From positions 1-20,251 of the forward strand of contig JASJBQ010000014.1 of NCBI GenBank assembly GCA_030066455.1: a DNA stretch of 20,251 bases, given 5' to 3'. The notes beneath the pieces were generated by a model that did not search any database, was not told the origin of the DNA, and saw nothing but the letters and a program-made list of their open reading frames with translations. Below are positions 9,304 to 16,804 of the stretch, in pieces. The DNA is from Desulfobacterales bacterium (lineage in GTDB: Bacteria; Desulfobacterota; Desulfobacteria; Desulfobacterales; UBA5852). How positions within the stretch are numbered: position 1 is the first letter of the stretch; the number at the start of each line of letters is the position of its first letter. A program made the translations under genes and the position numbers.

Positions 9304-10107
9304 ATGAAACAGAATTTGCCCGTCTCGCTCGAATTCATCTACCAGCTCTTCGCCCTGATCGTGATCGTGATTCTGGTGCATGCCGTCTACGTGGCCGCCG
9401 TTCGACCGGCGGCCGACACCTTCCTGGCGGAGCAGGCCCAGCACGCGGCCAGCGGACAGCCCACCGAGACCGAGCAGTCGATCCCCGTCATGATCCGGGA
9501 TTACGAACAGGAGGCCTGCTTCATCCTCATGTTCTGGGCCCTGGCGATCATGGCCTACAAAGCGGTGGTCATCGTGCGCCATCGGCAACTGCTGAACACC
9601 GATCTCATTCCATTGGCCGAGGGCGTGCGCGTGCTGCCCGAAGACACCCTGGCCCTCTCCCGGCGCATCCAGGCCCTGCCCGCGCAACAGCGCGAATCGC
9701 TGCTGCCGCGTGCGCTTTTGGCCGCGCTGCAGCGTTTCAGTTCAACACGCAACATCCAGGATGTGGCCAATGCCATGCATGCCTATTGCTCCAGCGAGGG
9801 CGAACGCCTGGATGCCGAACTGGCCATGATCCGCTATATCGCCTGGGCCATTCCTTCTGTGGGCTTCATCGGCACCGTACGGGGTATCGGCCAGGCCCTG
9901 GGACACGCCCACAAAGCCCTGGAAGGCGACATCATGGAAGTCACCCGCAGCCTGGGGGTGGCGTTCAACTCCACCCTGATCGCGCTGCTCATCAGTATCG
10001 TGCTCATGTTCCTGCTTCACCAGTTGCAGCTGCTGCAGGAGCGCTATATCTTGGACACAGAAGCCTACTGCGAAGACAAGCTGACCCGCCGGCTGCACAC
10101 CCACTGA
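9304..10107 (+). CDS. MotA/TolQ/ExbB-family proton channel subunit
   Basis: 267 residues, GGAAG at 9294-9298 upstream of ATG 9304. Four membrane helices are predicted: about 10-31, 72-92, 178-198 and 218-240. A cytoplasmic loop of about 85 residues between the second and third is typical of the family. The diagnostic core is AWAIPSVGFIGTVRGIGQAL (180-199) and LGVAFNSTLIALLISI (218-233). These match the two pore-lining helices of TolQ, ExbB and MotA, and Thr191 and Thr224 are candidates for the conserved pore threonines. Such proteins form pentamers around a dimer of single-helix partners (ExbD, TolR, MotB) and pass protons or sodium to drive mechanical work. No classical ExbD or MotB is nearby. 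The two VWA proteins downstream carry an ExbD-like anchor and are the likely partners. Confidence 0.93.
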   Translation: MKQNLPVSLEFIYQLFALIVIVILVHAVYVAAVRPAADTFLAEQAQHAASGQPTETEQSIPVMIRDYEQEACFILMFWALAIMAYKAVVIVRHRQLLNTDLIPLAEGVRVLPEDTLALSRRIQALPAQQRESLLPRALLAALQRFSSTRNIQDVANAMHAYCSSEGERLDAELAMIRYIAWAIPSVGFIGTVRGIGQALGHAHKALEGDIMEVTRSLGVAFNSTLIALLISIVLMFLLHQLQLLQERYILDTEAYCEDKLTRRLHTH

Positions 10108-10116
10108 GGATGAACG

Positions 10117-11538
10117 GTGAGCCTGATCGTCCTGGAAATACACGACGGCGGCATCCTGTGCACCGACACCGAAGGCCGCCTCCAACCCACGGAAACCGAC
10201 GCGCTGGAAAGCCCTGGTTTCGCCCTGCTGCGCGGACGCGACCTTCTGGTCGGCACCCCTGCCTACCACCAGGCCCGCCGACACCCCCGCCAGACCAACT
10301 GCCGGTTCTGGGAGGCATTCGACGCCCAGCCCCTGCGCAGCCCTGAATTCGAAGGCTACAGCCACGCCGAACTGGCCTACCGGCATCTCGAAGGGGTGTG
10401 GCGGCAAATTAAGACCGATCAAGCGGAAGTGATTCTCGTCGTTCCCGATCACTACGGGGACAAGGAACTGGGACTGCTGCTGGGCATCGCATCGACGCTG
10501 GGTATGCCGATCCGCGGCCTGATATCGCAGGCCCTGGCCGGCAGCCCGCCCCAGGCCTACCCCTGGTTCGACTTTCACGTGGACCTGCACCTCCACCGGC
10601 TGGTCCTGACGGCCGTGGACGGTCGCACCCGCCCCCGCGTGTGCCGCCATGCAACCATCGTCGATCAAGGCCGGGAAGCCCTCCACCGTCAGTGGGTGCG
10701 AATGCTGGCCGATGCTTTCGTCCGCCAGACCCGGTTCGATCCGCTCTATGCGGCCGCAAGCGAGCAGACCCTGCACGACCGCCTGCCCGGCATCACCGAT
10801 GCCGAGGAACGATCGGATCCGATCCAGGTCGAAATGCAGGCCGACGGCCGAACGCACCGCATCCAGGTCGAACGCCGGGCCCTGACGGCCCCTTACGCCC
10901 CCTGGATCGCAAGTCTGGCGGCAACCGTCGCCGCCTGGCAGGAGGCGCTGTCCGCACCGCCGGAGGCTTCGCGCCTGGTGCTCACCCACCGTGCGGCGGC
11001 GCTGCCAGAATTCGCGCCGCAGTTGGAAAGCGTCACCGGTCTGAACGCCCGACGGCTGCCCGTCGGGACGGCCGCCGCCAATGCCCTGGCCTACGCCGGT
11101 CTTTTCGCCGGCGGCGACAGCGCTCACGGCGTGCCCTTGCTGAAACGCGTTCCCGGACCAGCGGCCGAGACCCCCGCAGCGGCCCCCGCCGCGACGGCGG
11201 AAGCACCGCCTGCAGCCCCCACCCATCTGGTTTATCGCGGCTGGGCCTATCCCATCACCGAGGCGCCGCTGACGGTGGGACGCGAATTTCCGGCGGACAC
11301 CCGCGGCATCCGGGTCCGAGGCCAGCTGGCCGGGATATCACGGCAGCATTTTTCCGTATGCCGCGAAAACAGCCTGGTCGTGTTGACCGACACGAGCAGC
11401 TATGGCACGCGTGTGGATGATGTCGCGGTAACGGATACGGCCGTTCTCGCGGTGGGACAGGTCATACGCATCGGTACGCCGGGCGAAACCCTGCAGGCCA
11501 TTGCCTGCCTGACGGACCATGAAACGACGATCGCTTAA
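10117..11538 (+). CDS. Hsp70/actin-like (ASKHA) domain protein with C-terminal FHA domain
   Basis: 473 residues, starting at GTG 10117 with GAGG at 10106-10109. An ATG at 10110 is in another frame. The N-terminal 330 residues resemble an ASKHA nucleotide-binding fold: a first beta strand LIVLEIHDGGILCTD, the segment EVILVVPDHYGDKELGLLLG (104-123) like the middle of Hsp70 and FtsA/PilM-type proteins, and FHVDLHLHRLVLTAV (153-167) like the second phosphate-binding region. Whether it binds ATP is unclear, since the glycine-rich loops are weak. An Ala/Pro linker (about 345-365) leads to an FHA domain (about 370-465) with the canonical residues VGRE (Gly388, Arg389), SRQH (408-411) and SSYGT (427-431), which bind phosphothreonine. 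It therefore probably reads the product of the kinase. It lies between the channel and VWA genes, and the next gene overlaps its last 20 bases. Confidence 0.87.
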   Translation: MSLIVLEIHDGGILCTDTEGRLQPTETDALESPGFALLRGRDLLVGTPAYHQARRHPRQTNCRFWEAFDAQPLRSPEFEGYSHAELAYRHLEGVWRQIKTDQAEVILVVPDHYGDKELGLLLGIASTLGMPIRGLISQALAGSPPQAYPWFDFHVDLHLHRLVLTAVDGRTRPRVCRHATIVDQGREALHRQWVRMLADAFVRQTRFDPLYAAASEQTLHDRLPGITDAEERSDPIQVEMQADGRTHRIQVERRALTAPYAPWIASLAATVAAWQEALSAPPEASRLVLTHRAAALPEFAPQLESVTGLNARRLPVGTAAANALAYAGLFAGGDSAHGVPLLKRVPGPAAETPAAAPAATAEAPPAAPTHLVYRGWAYPITEAPLTVGREFPADTRGIRVRGQLAGISRQHFSVCRENSLVVLTDTSSYGTRVDDVAVTDTAVLAVGQVIRIGTPGETLQAIACLTDHETTIA

Positions 11539-12610
11539 TGTCTTTAGCCTTTCGTTCATCGACTGCATCTGCTGCGGTCTGGGGGCCGTTATTCTGCTCT
11601 TCGTGATCGTCAACGCCAAGAGCGCGGTCCAGCGCGACTTGGTGACCCAGGACGTCAACAGCGAGGCCGAACGCATCGAGCGCCAAGTCCTGGAGGGCCG
11701 CAAACGGCTGGTGGAACTGCGCAACGCGCTCGAAACCACCGAGGCGGACATCGCCCGCACCCAGGGCGCCAGCCGCCGGATCCTCAAACGCCTTGAAGCA
11801 CGCCGCGCCGAAATCGCCCATTACGACAAGGACAACCTGGCCGAAAAAGCCCACCTGAACAAACTCAAGGCCGACGTCCGCTCACTGGAGGAGGAGGTCC
11901 GGCGCCTCAAGGCGGGCAGCCAGGCCGAGGACGACCGCGGCGACACCATCCGCACTTTTGCCGGCGAGGGCGATCGCCAATACCTGACCGATCTCAAGGT
12001 GGGCGGAAGGCGCATCTTCATTCTCGTCGACACCTCGGCCAGCATGCTGGACGACACCATCGTGGGGATCATTCGCCGGCGCAATCTGCCGCGCGACGAA
12101 AAAGTGCGCGCCCCCAAGTGGCGCCAGACCGCCGCCACGGTGGACTGGATCACGGCCCAGATGCCGGCCGAGAGCCAGTACCAGATCTACACCTTCAACG
12201 AAGCCGCCCAACCGCTGATCCCGGGAACCCGCAACCAGTGGCTGCCGGCGGCCGAGAGCAAGCGCCTGGATGCGGCCGTCAAGCGGCTCTACCAGACCGC
12301 TCCGGCCAAGAGCACCAGCCTGGCCAACGCCTTCGACGCCCTGAGCCTGATGACGCCGCCCCCGGACAATATCTTTCTGCTGACCGACGGGCTGCCCACG
12401 ATGGGCGCCGGCAAACCCTGGCGCCGCAAGGTCTCCAGCAAAAAGCGTCTGAGTCTGTTCAACGATGCCATCGAAAAACTGCCGGCCAAGGTGCCGGTCA
12501 ACGTCATCCAGTTTCCCCTGCGGGGCGATCCCATGGCCGCCAGCGCTTTCTGGCGCCTGGCCACGCACACACGCGGCAGCTATTTCTGCCCGGCGGCGGA
12601 CTGGCCCTGA
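11519..12610 (+). CDS. VWA domain protein with ExbD/TolR-like N-terminal membrane anchor (first of a tandem pair)
   Basis: 363 residues; ATG 11519 lies inside the end of the FHA gene, indicating translational coupling. The basic N-terminus MKRRS precedes one helix (about 9-32) reading FSLSFIDCICCGLGAVILLF. Asp15 sits where ExbD and TolR carry their proton-binding Asp. Residues about 40-140 form a long charged coiled coil. The VWA domain (about 160-360) has a complete metal site: DTSAS (171-175), Thr266 in KSTSLANAF and Asp290 in FLLTDG. The protein should face the periplasm and bind a partner through its metal site. Together with the MotA/TolQ/ExbB subunit it is a candidate stator-type complex. 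The N-terminal 22 residues are nearly the same as in the next gene, while the rest has diverged. Confidence 0.9.
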   Translation: MKRRSLNVFSLSFIDCICCGLGAVILLFVIVNAKSAVQRDLVTQDVNSEAERIERQVLEGRKRLVELRNALETTEADIARTQGASRRILKRLEARRAEIAHYDKDNLAEKAHLNKLKADVRSLEEEVRRLKAGSQAEDDRGDTIRTFAGEGDRQYLTDLKVGGRRIFILVDTSASMLDDTIVGIIRRRNLPRDEKVRAPKWRQTAATVDWITAQMPAESQYQIYTFNEAAQPLIPGTRNQWLPAAESKRLDAAVKRLYQTAPAKSTSLANAFDALSLMTPPPDNIFLLTDGLPTMGAGKPWRRKVSSKKRLSLFNDAIEKLPAKVPVNVIQFPLRGDPMAASAFWRLATHTRGSYFCPAADWP

Positions 12611-12622
12611 AAGGCGGCACCC

Positions 12623-13651
12623 ATGGCGCGACAACGCCGCGAAATCGAAGTCTTCAGCCTCTCCTTTCTGGACTGCATCTGCTGCGCCTTCGGCGCCATC
12701 ATCCTGCTGTTCGTCCTCTCCAAGTTCTCCGAATCGCGCGTCATCGAAAACGTGCGCACGGATCTCAAGGCCCAGATCGTCCGCATGGAGGAGGAACTGC
12801 ACGAAATCCGGGGGCAGACCGTGCTGCTCGACCGCGAACTGACCGCCAAACGCGTGGTGCAGTCCGAGGCGCGCCAGAAACTGGCCCGGCTTCAGGGGGA
12901 TCTCACGGCCATCGAAGGCGAGTTTGCCGCCTCCCGCGACGACGCCGAGGTCCAGAACATCATCGAAGGCCGCATGGCCCGCGCCCTGCAGACGCTCACC
13001 GAGGAGATGAAGCGACTTTCCCAGGCCCCGCGCAAGCGCATCGACCGCAGCGTGGGCGGCATCCCCGTAGACAGCGAATACATCATCTTCATCATCGACA
13101 CCTCGGGGAGCATGCAGCGCGCCGCCTGGGTGACGGTCCAGAACAAGATCCGCGAAACCCTCGATATCTACCCCAAGGTCAAGGGCATCCAGGTCTTAAA
13201 CGACATGGGCGAGTACATGTTCCCCTATTACCGGGGCAAATGGATTCCCGACACGGCACGTTTCCGCAACCGGATCCTCGACACCCTCAAGACCTGGTTC
13301 CCCTTCAGCAACAGCAGCCCGGTGGAAGGCATCACCGAGGCCATCCGGACCTATTACGACCCCGGGCTGCGCATCAGCCTCTATGTGTTCGGAGACGAGT
13401 ACAGCGGCAGGAACATGCAGGGGGCCATCGAGGCGGTCGATCGCATCAACCGGACGGATAAAAAAGGCCGCCGCCTGGTCCGGATCCACGCCGTCGGCTT
13501 TCCCACCGTTCTGGACGACCCGCGGGGCATCACCGGCCTGCGTTTCGCCACCCTTATGCGGGCTCTGTGCGAGCGCAACGGCGGGGCGTTCGTCGGTCTC
13601 AACCAATCGAGCGGGTTGGGTTCCACCCGCGGGTTCCGCATCCGCTTCTGA
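12623..13651 (+). CDS. VWA domain protein with ExbD/TolR-like N-terminal membrane anchor (second of a tandem pair)
   Basis: 342 residues, 12 bases after the previous stop, with AAGG at 12611-12614. The anchor is VFSLSFLDCICCAFGAIILL (10-29), with Asp17 matching Asp15 of the neighbour and the same Cys-x-Cys-Cys. A coiled coil of about 100 residues follows (about 35-130). The VWA domain (about 145-340) has DTSGS (159-163) and a likely metal-site Asp258 in VFGDEYSG. The expected Thr position reads NSSPVEGIT, so the metal site is less canonical than in the neighbour. The two proteins probably arose by duplication and may form a heterodimer inside the channel pentamer. It is the last gene of the cluster, and a hairpin follows immediately after its stop. 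Confidence 0.9.
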   Translation: MARQRREIEVFSLSFLDCICCAFGAIILLFVLSKFSESRVIENVRTDLKAQIVRMEEELHEIRGQTVLLDRELTAKRVVQSEARQKLARLQGDLTAIEGEFAASRDDAEVQNIIEGRMARALQTLTEEMKRLSQAPRKRIDRSVGGIPVDSEYIIFIIDTSGSMQRAAWVTVQNKIRETLDIYPKVKGIQVLNDMGEYMFPYYRGKWIPDTARFRNRILDTLKTWFPFSNSSPVEGITEAIRTYYDPGLRISLYVFGDEYSGRNMQGAIEAVDRINRTDKKGRRLVRIHAVGFPTVLDDPRGITGLRFATLMRALCERNGGAFVGLNQSSGLGSTRGFRIRF

Positions 13652-13713
13652 GGTTCGGGGTTCTGAGATGAATCGATGCCATCCAGTCGACCCTGAACTG
13701 AGAACCCGGAACC
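13652..13713. terminator. Convergent intergenic hairpin, possible bidirectional terminator
   Basis: Arms at 13652-13664 (GGTTCGGGGTTCT) and 13701-13713 (AGAACCCGGAACC) pair over 13 bases with one mismatch around a 36-base loop. It lies between the stop of the second VWA gene and the stop of the convergent minus-strand gene. The octamer CCCTGAAC occurs at 13691 and again at 13712. There is no strong T-tract, so termination is inferred from position and structure. The left-arm sequence recurs at 20003-20014. Confidence 0.5.
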
Positions 13714-13727
13714 CTGAACCCTTGATT

Positions 13728-14384
13728 TCACCCCATCAGCCCGATGGAATACGCGATCTGAAACTGGCCCAGGTAATAGAGCGGAAGCCCGACCAGGCGA
13801 TTGTAGAAAGACGCGTGCACAAAGCGCTGCCGAGCAACGAAAAGATCGGAAAGGTAGAAGGCCAGCGCCCCGTTGATGACCAGCAGACGGCCGGTGACGG
13901 AAAAGTCGGCCGCACCGCACAGGGCGCCGGCCGCAATGAGCATGAGGGTGATGACCACGACATACCCCATTACGGGGTGACGCATGCCGTCGAGATAAGG
14001 CAGCAGACGCGCATACACGAAGGTGCTCACCGGAATGGCCGCAATGGCCGTCATCCACATGGCCGTTCCGGGGCGGGCCAGCATGCCAAAGGCCACGATA
14101 TAACCCACATGCCCCAGAAGAAAAGCCACCAGGCCGATGCGAAATGCGGTTTGGCCCGGTACCGCCAGGGCCACATCCCCAACGAGGCATAGCGTCAGCC
14201 CGCTGATGACGGCGAGGGCATAACGCGGATCCAGAGCCGTCTGGACGAGTGCCAGAATGATAAAAAGGGACGAGAGCAGAAATTTAAAACCGATTTTGAA
14301 TCGGGTCGCGCCTTTTTTTTCACTCAGCAGCAATGCCGCCAGAATAAAGGGCGCCCCCAAAAGGATGAAGCCTTGCGGCGTCAT
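13728..14384 (-). CDS. YhhN (lysoplasmalogenase) family membrane protein
   Basis: 218 residues. I start it at the ATG at 14384, because AGGAG (14394-14390) is 5 bases upstream; an ATG six codons earlier has no such site. The protein has about seven to eight hydrophobic helices. It shows family signatures: a GLTLCLVGDVALAVPG segment with the conserved Gly-Asp, FRIGLVAFLLGHVGYI, a later GALAFYLSDLFVA with its conserved Ser-Asp, and YYLGQFQIAYS at the end. Characterised members, such as human TMEM86B, cleave the vinyl-ether bond of lysoplasmalogens. Anaerobes of this kind may make plasmalogens, so the role is plausible but substrate use is not proven. It is the last gene of a minus-strand set after the acyltransferase, with a 92-base gap. 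Confidence 0.85.
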   Translation of the reverse strand: MTPQGFILLGAPFILAALLLSEKKGATRFKIGFKFLLSSLFIILALVQTALDPRYALAVISGLTLCLVGDVALAVPGQTAFRIGLVAFLLGHVGYIVAFGMLARPGTAMWMTAIAAIPVSTFVYARLLPYLDGMRHPVMGYVVVITLMLIAAGALCGAADFSVTGRLLVINGALAFYLSDLFVARQRFVHASFYNRLVGLPLYYLGQFQIAYSIGLMG

Positions 14385-14476
14385 GCCGTCTCCTGTTGGC
14401 ATCCGGGGTCCGAATACGGCATCCGCGCCACAATTGCGGTCACGGTCGCCATGAAGGCCGCCGGCTGTCCGGGTGG

Positions 14477-15220
14477 TCAGCCATGGGGGGTGCGCTCCAG
14501 TCCGGATGCAATGCTCTGGCGCACGCGGTCGGCCAGTTCGTTGATATTTCCGCGCGCATAGCCTTCGATGTCGATGGGTGCGTGAATGGTCATGGTCGCC
14601 CGTCCGGGAAAGAGGTCAAGCGTGTCCGAGGGCAGGATCTCGCGCGTCCCGTTGATGGTAACAGGCAGCAAGGGCAACTGCAGGTCGAGGGCGAAGTGAA
14701 ACGCCCCTCGCTTGAAATCTCTCAGCCGGCCGTCGCGGCTGCGGGTGCCTTCCGGAAAGAAAAGCACCGAGGTGCCGCGGGTGATCCGGGACTTGGCCGC
14801 CTCGATGGACTTCAGGGCCCCTTCCCGGTTCGAGCGGTCCACGTAGATGTGGCCCAGTTTGTCACAGGCGATACCGATGACGGGGATGTTGCGCAACTCC
14901 TGCTTCATCACCCATTTGAAGTCGATGTCCAGCCAGCCGTAGAGCACGAAAATATCGTACTGACTCTGGTGGTTGCAGACGACAACGTAGGATTGCGCCG
15001 GGTCGATATGGTGCCGGCCTTCGACCCTGACCAGCATGGGCGTAAACCAGCTGTTGATCCGTGCCCAACTCCGGGCGAAAAGACGGGCCAGGGTGGCGGG
15101 CGGTACGAACCACACCAGGGCTACGACCGACATGCCGCAAATAAAGGTGGAAATCCCCAGAACGGGAATTATCACCAGCCACTTGTAAATGCTGTAAAGG
15201 TACCTGAGGTATCGGTTCAC
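14477..15220 (-). CDS. plsC: 1-acyl-sn-glycerol-3-phosphate acyltransferase (PlsC family)
   Basis: 247 residues from GTG 15220. I choose this start because AAGGA (15233-15229) is 8 bases upstream of it. The nearby ATG at 15229 begins on the last A of that site and cannot use it, and an ATG at 15292 adds an unlikely Arg/Cys-rich extension. An N-terminal membrane segment (about 15-40) is followed by the acyltransferase domain, with NHQSQYD (His84, Asp89: the HX4D catalytic pair) and FFPEGTRS (154-161, PEGTR for the acceptor phosphate). GRLRDFKRGAFHFALD and PLLPVTINGT are also typical. The enzyme acylates lysophosphatidic acid to phosphatidic acid at the inner membrane. Specificity for another lysophospholipid is possible given the neighbouring lysoplasmalogenase-family gene. 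Confidence 0.92.
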   Translation of the reverse strand: MNRYLRYLYSIYKWLVIIPVLGISTFICGMSVVALVWFVPPATLARLFARSWARINSWFTPMLVRVEGRHHIDPAQSYVVVCNHQSQYDIFVLYGWLDIDFKWVMKQELRNIPVIGIACDKLGHIYVDRSNREGALKSIEAAKSRITRGTSVLFFPEGTRSRDGRLRDFKRGAFHFALDLQLPLLPVTINGTREILPSDTLDLFPGRATMTIHAPIDIEGYARGNINELADRVRQSIASGLERTPHG

Positions 15221-15319
15221 GGGATGCATCCTTCGTTTGGCGCGCCTGTGACCCACCCAGCGCCAACGGCACGGTGCGCATTCAGTCGCCACCGGCTGTC
15301 GTCTGCCGGACGGCCGCCG

Positions 15320-16630
15320 TCAAAGCCGCCAGTAGCGGATCCCTAGCTTTTCGGCCTCACCGGGGTCGAAAACGGCCTTGATATCGAGCAGCAGACGGTA
15401 GGCCGGGTTGAACATGTCCACCAGCGCGTCCAGGCCGCCTTTGGCGTAGGCGTCATGGCCGACCGCCAGAATGGCAGCGTCCGCATGGCGAACCTGGGAC
15501 CGGCTGACCAACTGGATACCGTAGTAACGCTGGGCCTCCGCCGGGTCCGCCAGGGGATCGTGCACCAGAACGTCCATGCCGTAATCCTGAAGCTCTTTGA
15601 CGATGTCCACCACGCGGGTATTGCGCAGGTCGGGAACGTTTTCCTTAAAGGTCAGCCCCAGGACGACCACCGTGGCCCCGCGCACCTGCCGCTCACCCCT
15701 GATCAGGAGTTTGACCGTCTTCTCGGCCACATATTTGCCCATGCCGTCGTTGATGCGGCGCCCGGCCACGATCATGTCCGGGTGATAGCCGATCGACTCG
15801 GCCTTGTAGGTCAAATAATACGGATCGACGCCAATGCAGTGCCCCCCGACCAGACCGGGGTGGAAATTGAGAAAATTCCACTTGGTGCCCGCCGCCGCCA
15901 GAACGTCGCGGGTGTCGATCCCCAGCCGGTCGAAGATCATGGCCAGCTCGTTCATCAGGGCGATATTCAGGTCGCGCTGGGTGTTCTCGATAACCTTGGC
16001 CGCCTCGGCCACCCGAATCGAGGGCGCCTGATGAATGCCGGCCGACACCACCCGGCCGTAGACGGCGGCCAGCAATCGGGTGGTCGCGGCGTCGGAGCCC
16101 GAAACGATCTTGACGATCCTGTCCAGCGTGTGGACCTTGTCGCCGGGATTGATGCGCTCCGGTGAATAGCCGACCGTGAAGTCGCTTCCGAACGCCAGGC
16201 CCGACTGCGCTTCGAGGATCGGCACGCAGACCTCTTCCGTGGCCCCGGGATAGACCGTGGATTCGAAGACCACGCAGCTGCCACGCGCGATGTGATCGCC
16301 CACCGACCGCGAGGCGCCCTTCAACGGCCCCAGGTCCGGGATCCGCGATTCGTCGATCGGCGTCGGCACGGCCACGATGATGAGCCGGCATTCGGCCAGC
16401 GCCTCGGCGTCGGCACTGAATTGGATATCCACGGTCCGAAGGTCCTCGGCCGCCACTTCGAGGGTGCGGTCGCGGCCGTCGCGCAGTTCGGCCACCCGCT
16501 CGGCGTTTAAGTCAAACCCCACCACGTCGAAATGGCGGGCCAGGTGCACGGCCAGGGGCAGGCCGACATACCCCAGCCCGACCACCGCGATACGGTCCTG
16601 TCGTGTGTCCAGCGATTCGATGGTCAGCAT
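15320..16630 (-). CDS. UDP-N-acetylhexosamine 6-dehydrogenase (TviB/WbpO-type nucleotide-sugar dehydrogenase)
   Basis: 436 residues, about the usual family length. It oxidises the C6 hydroxyl of a UDP-N-acetylated hexosamine to the uronic acid with NAD, for O-antigen, capsule or other envelope glycans. The N-terminal Rossmann domain has IAVVGLGYVGLPLA (14-27, with GxGxxG). VPTPID, ESTVYPGATEE, VGYSPERINPGDKVHT and KVIENTQRDLNIALMNE are typical of the TviB/WbpO/VipA branch. AGTKWNFLNFHPGLVGG precedes HCIGVDPYYLTYKAES, where Cys265 is the catalytic nucleophile. LGLTFKENVPDLRNTRVVD marks the C-terminal UDP-binding domain. AAAGGAG lies 12 bases before the ATG, which is a long spacing. No other sugar genes are in the window, so the glycan is unknown. 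UDP-GalNAc or UDP-GlcNAc is the likely substrate; UDP-glucose is less likely. Confidence 0.92.
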   Translation of the reverse strand: MLTIESLDTRQDRIAVVGLGYVGLPLAVHLARHFDVVGFDLNAERVAELRDGRDRTLEVAAEDLRTVDIQFSADAEALAECRLIIVAVPTPIDESRIPDLGPLKGASRSVGDHIARGSCVVFESTVYPGATEEVCVPILEAQSGLAFGSDFTVGYSPERINPGDKVHTLDRIVKIVSGSDAATTRLLAAVYGRVVSAGIHQAPSIRVAEAAKVIENTQRDLNIALMNELAMIFDRLGIDTRDVLAAAGTKWNFLNFHPGLVGGHCIGVDPYYLTYKAESIGYHPDMIVAGRRINDGMGKYVAEKTVKLLIRGERQVRGATVVVLGLTFKENVPDLRNTRVVDIVKELQDYGMDVLVHDPLADPAEAQRYYGIQLVSRSQVRHADAAILAVGHDAYAKGGLDALVDMFNPAYRLLLDIKAVFDPGEAEKLGIRYWRL

Positions 16631-16730
16631 GAAAACCGAGAACTCCTTTGGCGTTTGCAGGATCCGGACGAAAATCGGCCGCCATGACCAGGGGCGCTGC
16701 CCGTCGTCGTCCCGGCGGCATTCCGCCTGT

Positions 16731-16759
16731 ATTTGAATAAAAACTCAAGCTAAAGTCAA
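16731..16759 (-). promoter_or_regulatory. Candidate sigma70 promoter for the minus-strand dehydrogenase unit
   Basis: On the minus strand TTGACT (16759-16754) is followed by a 17-base spacer and TCAAAT (16736-16731). It is about 100 bases upstream of the dehydrogenase ATG. Five of six -35 bases and four of six -10 bases match consensus. Confidence 0.45.
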
Positions 16760-16774
16760 GGTTGGATAAAAAGC

Positions 16775-16804
16775 TTGACAACGCCCAAAGGGTTAATCCA
16801 TAAC
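16775..16804 (+). promoter_or_regulatory. Candidate sigma70 promoter for the TRAP transporter operon
   Basis: A perfect TTGACA at 16775-16780 is followed after 18 bases by CATAAC at 16799-16804, four of six to the -10 consensus. Its -35 box lies 15 bases from the -35 of the divergent minus-strand promoter, so one regulator bound between them could affect both units. The start would be about 255 bases before the dctP ATG, giving a long leader. Confidence 0.4.

Noticed and set aside
9304..10107. Zorya-type defence system (ZorA is MotA-like)
   Set aside because: No ZorB with a peptidoglycan-binding domain and no ZorC, ZorD or ZorE helicase/nuclease gene next to it; partners are VWA, FHA and kinase proteins.
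9742..11226. 494-codon open frame on the minus strand opposite the channel and FHA genes
   Set aside because: High GC favours long antisense frames; the plus-strand products have clear family motifs and this frame has none.
12118..13461. 447-codon plus-strand frame overlapping both VWA genes
   Set aside because: Out of frame with two well-supported VWA domains; Arg/Pro/Gly/His-rich translation typical of a shifted GC-rich gene.
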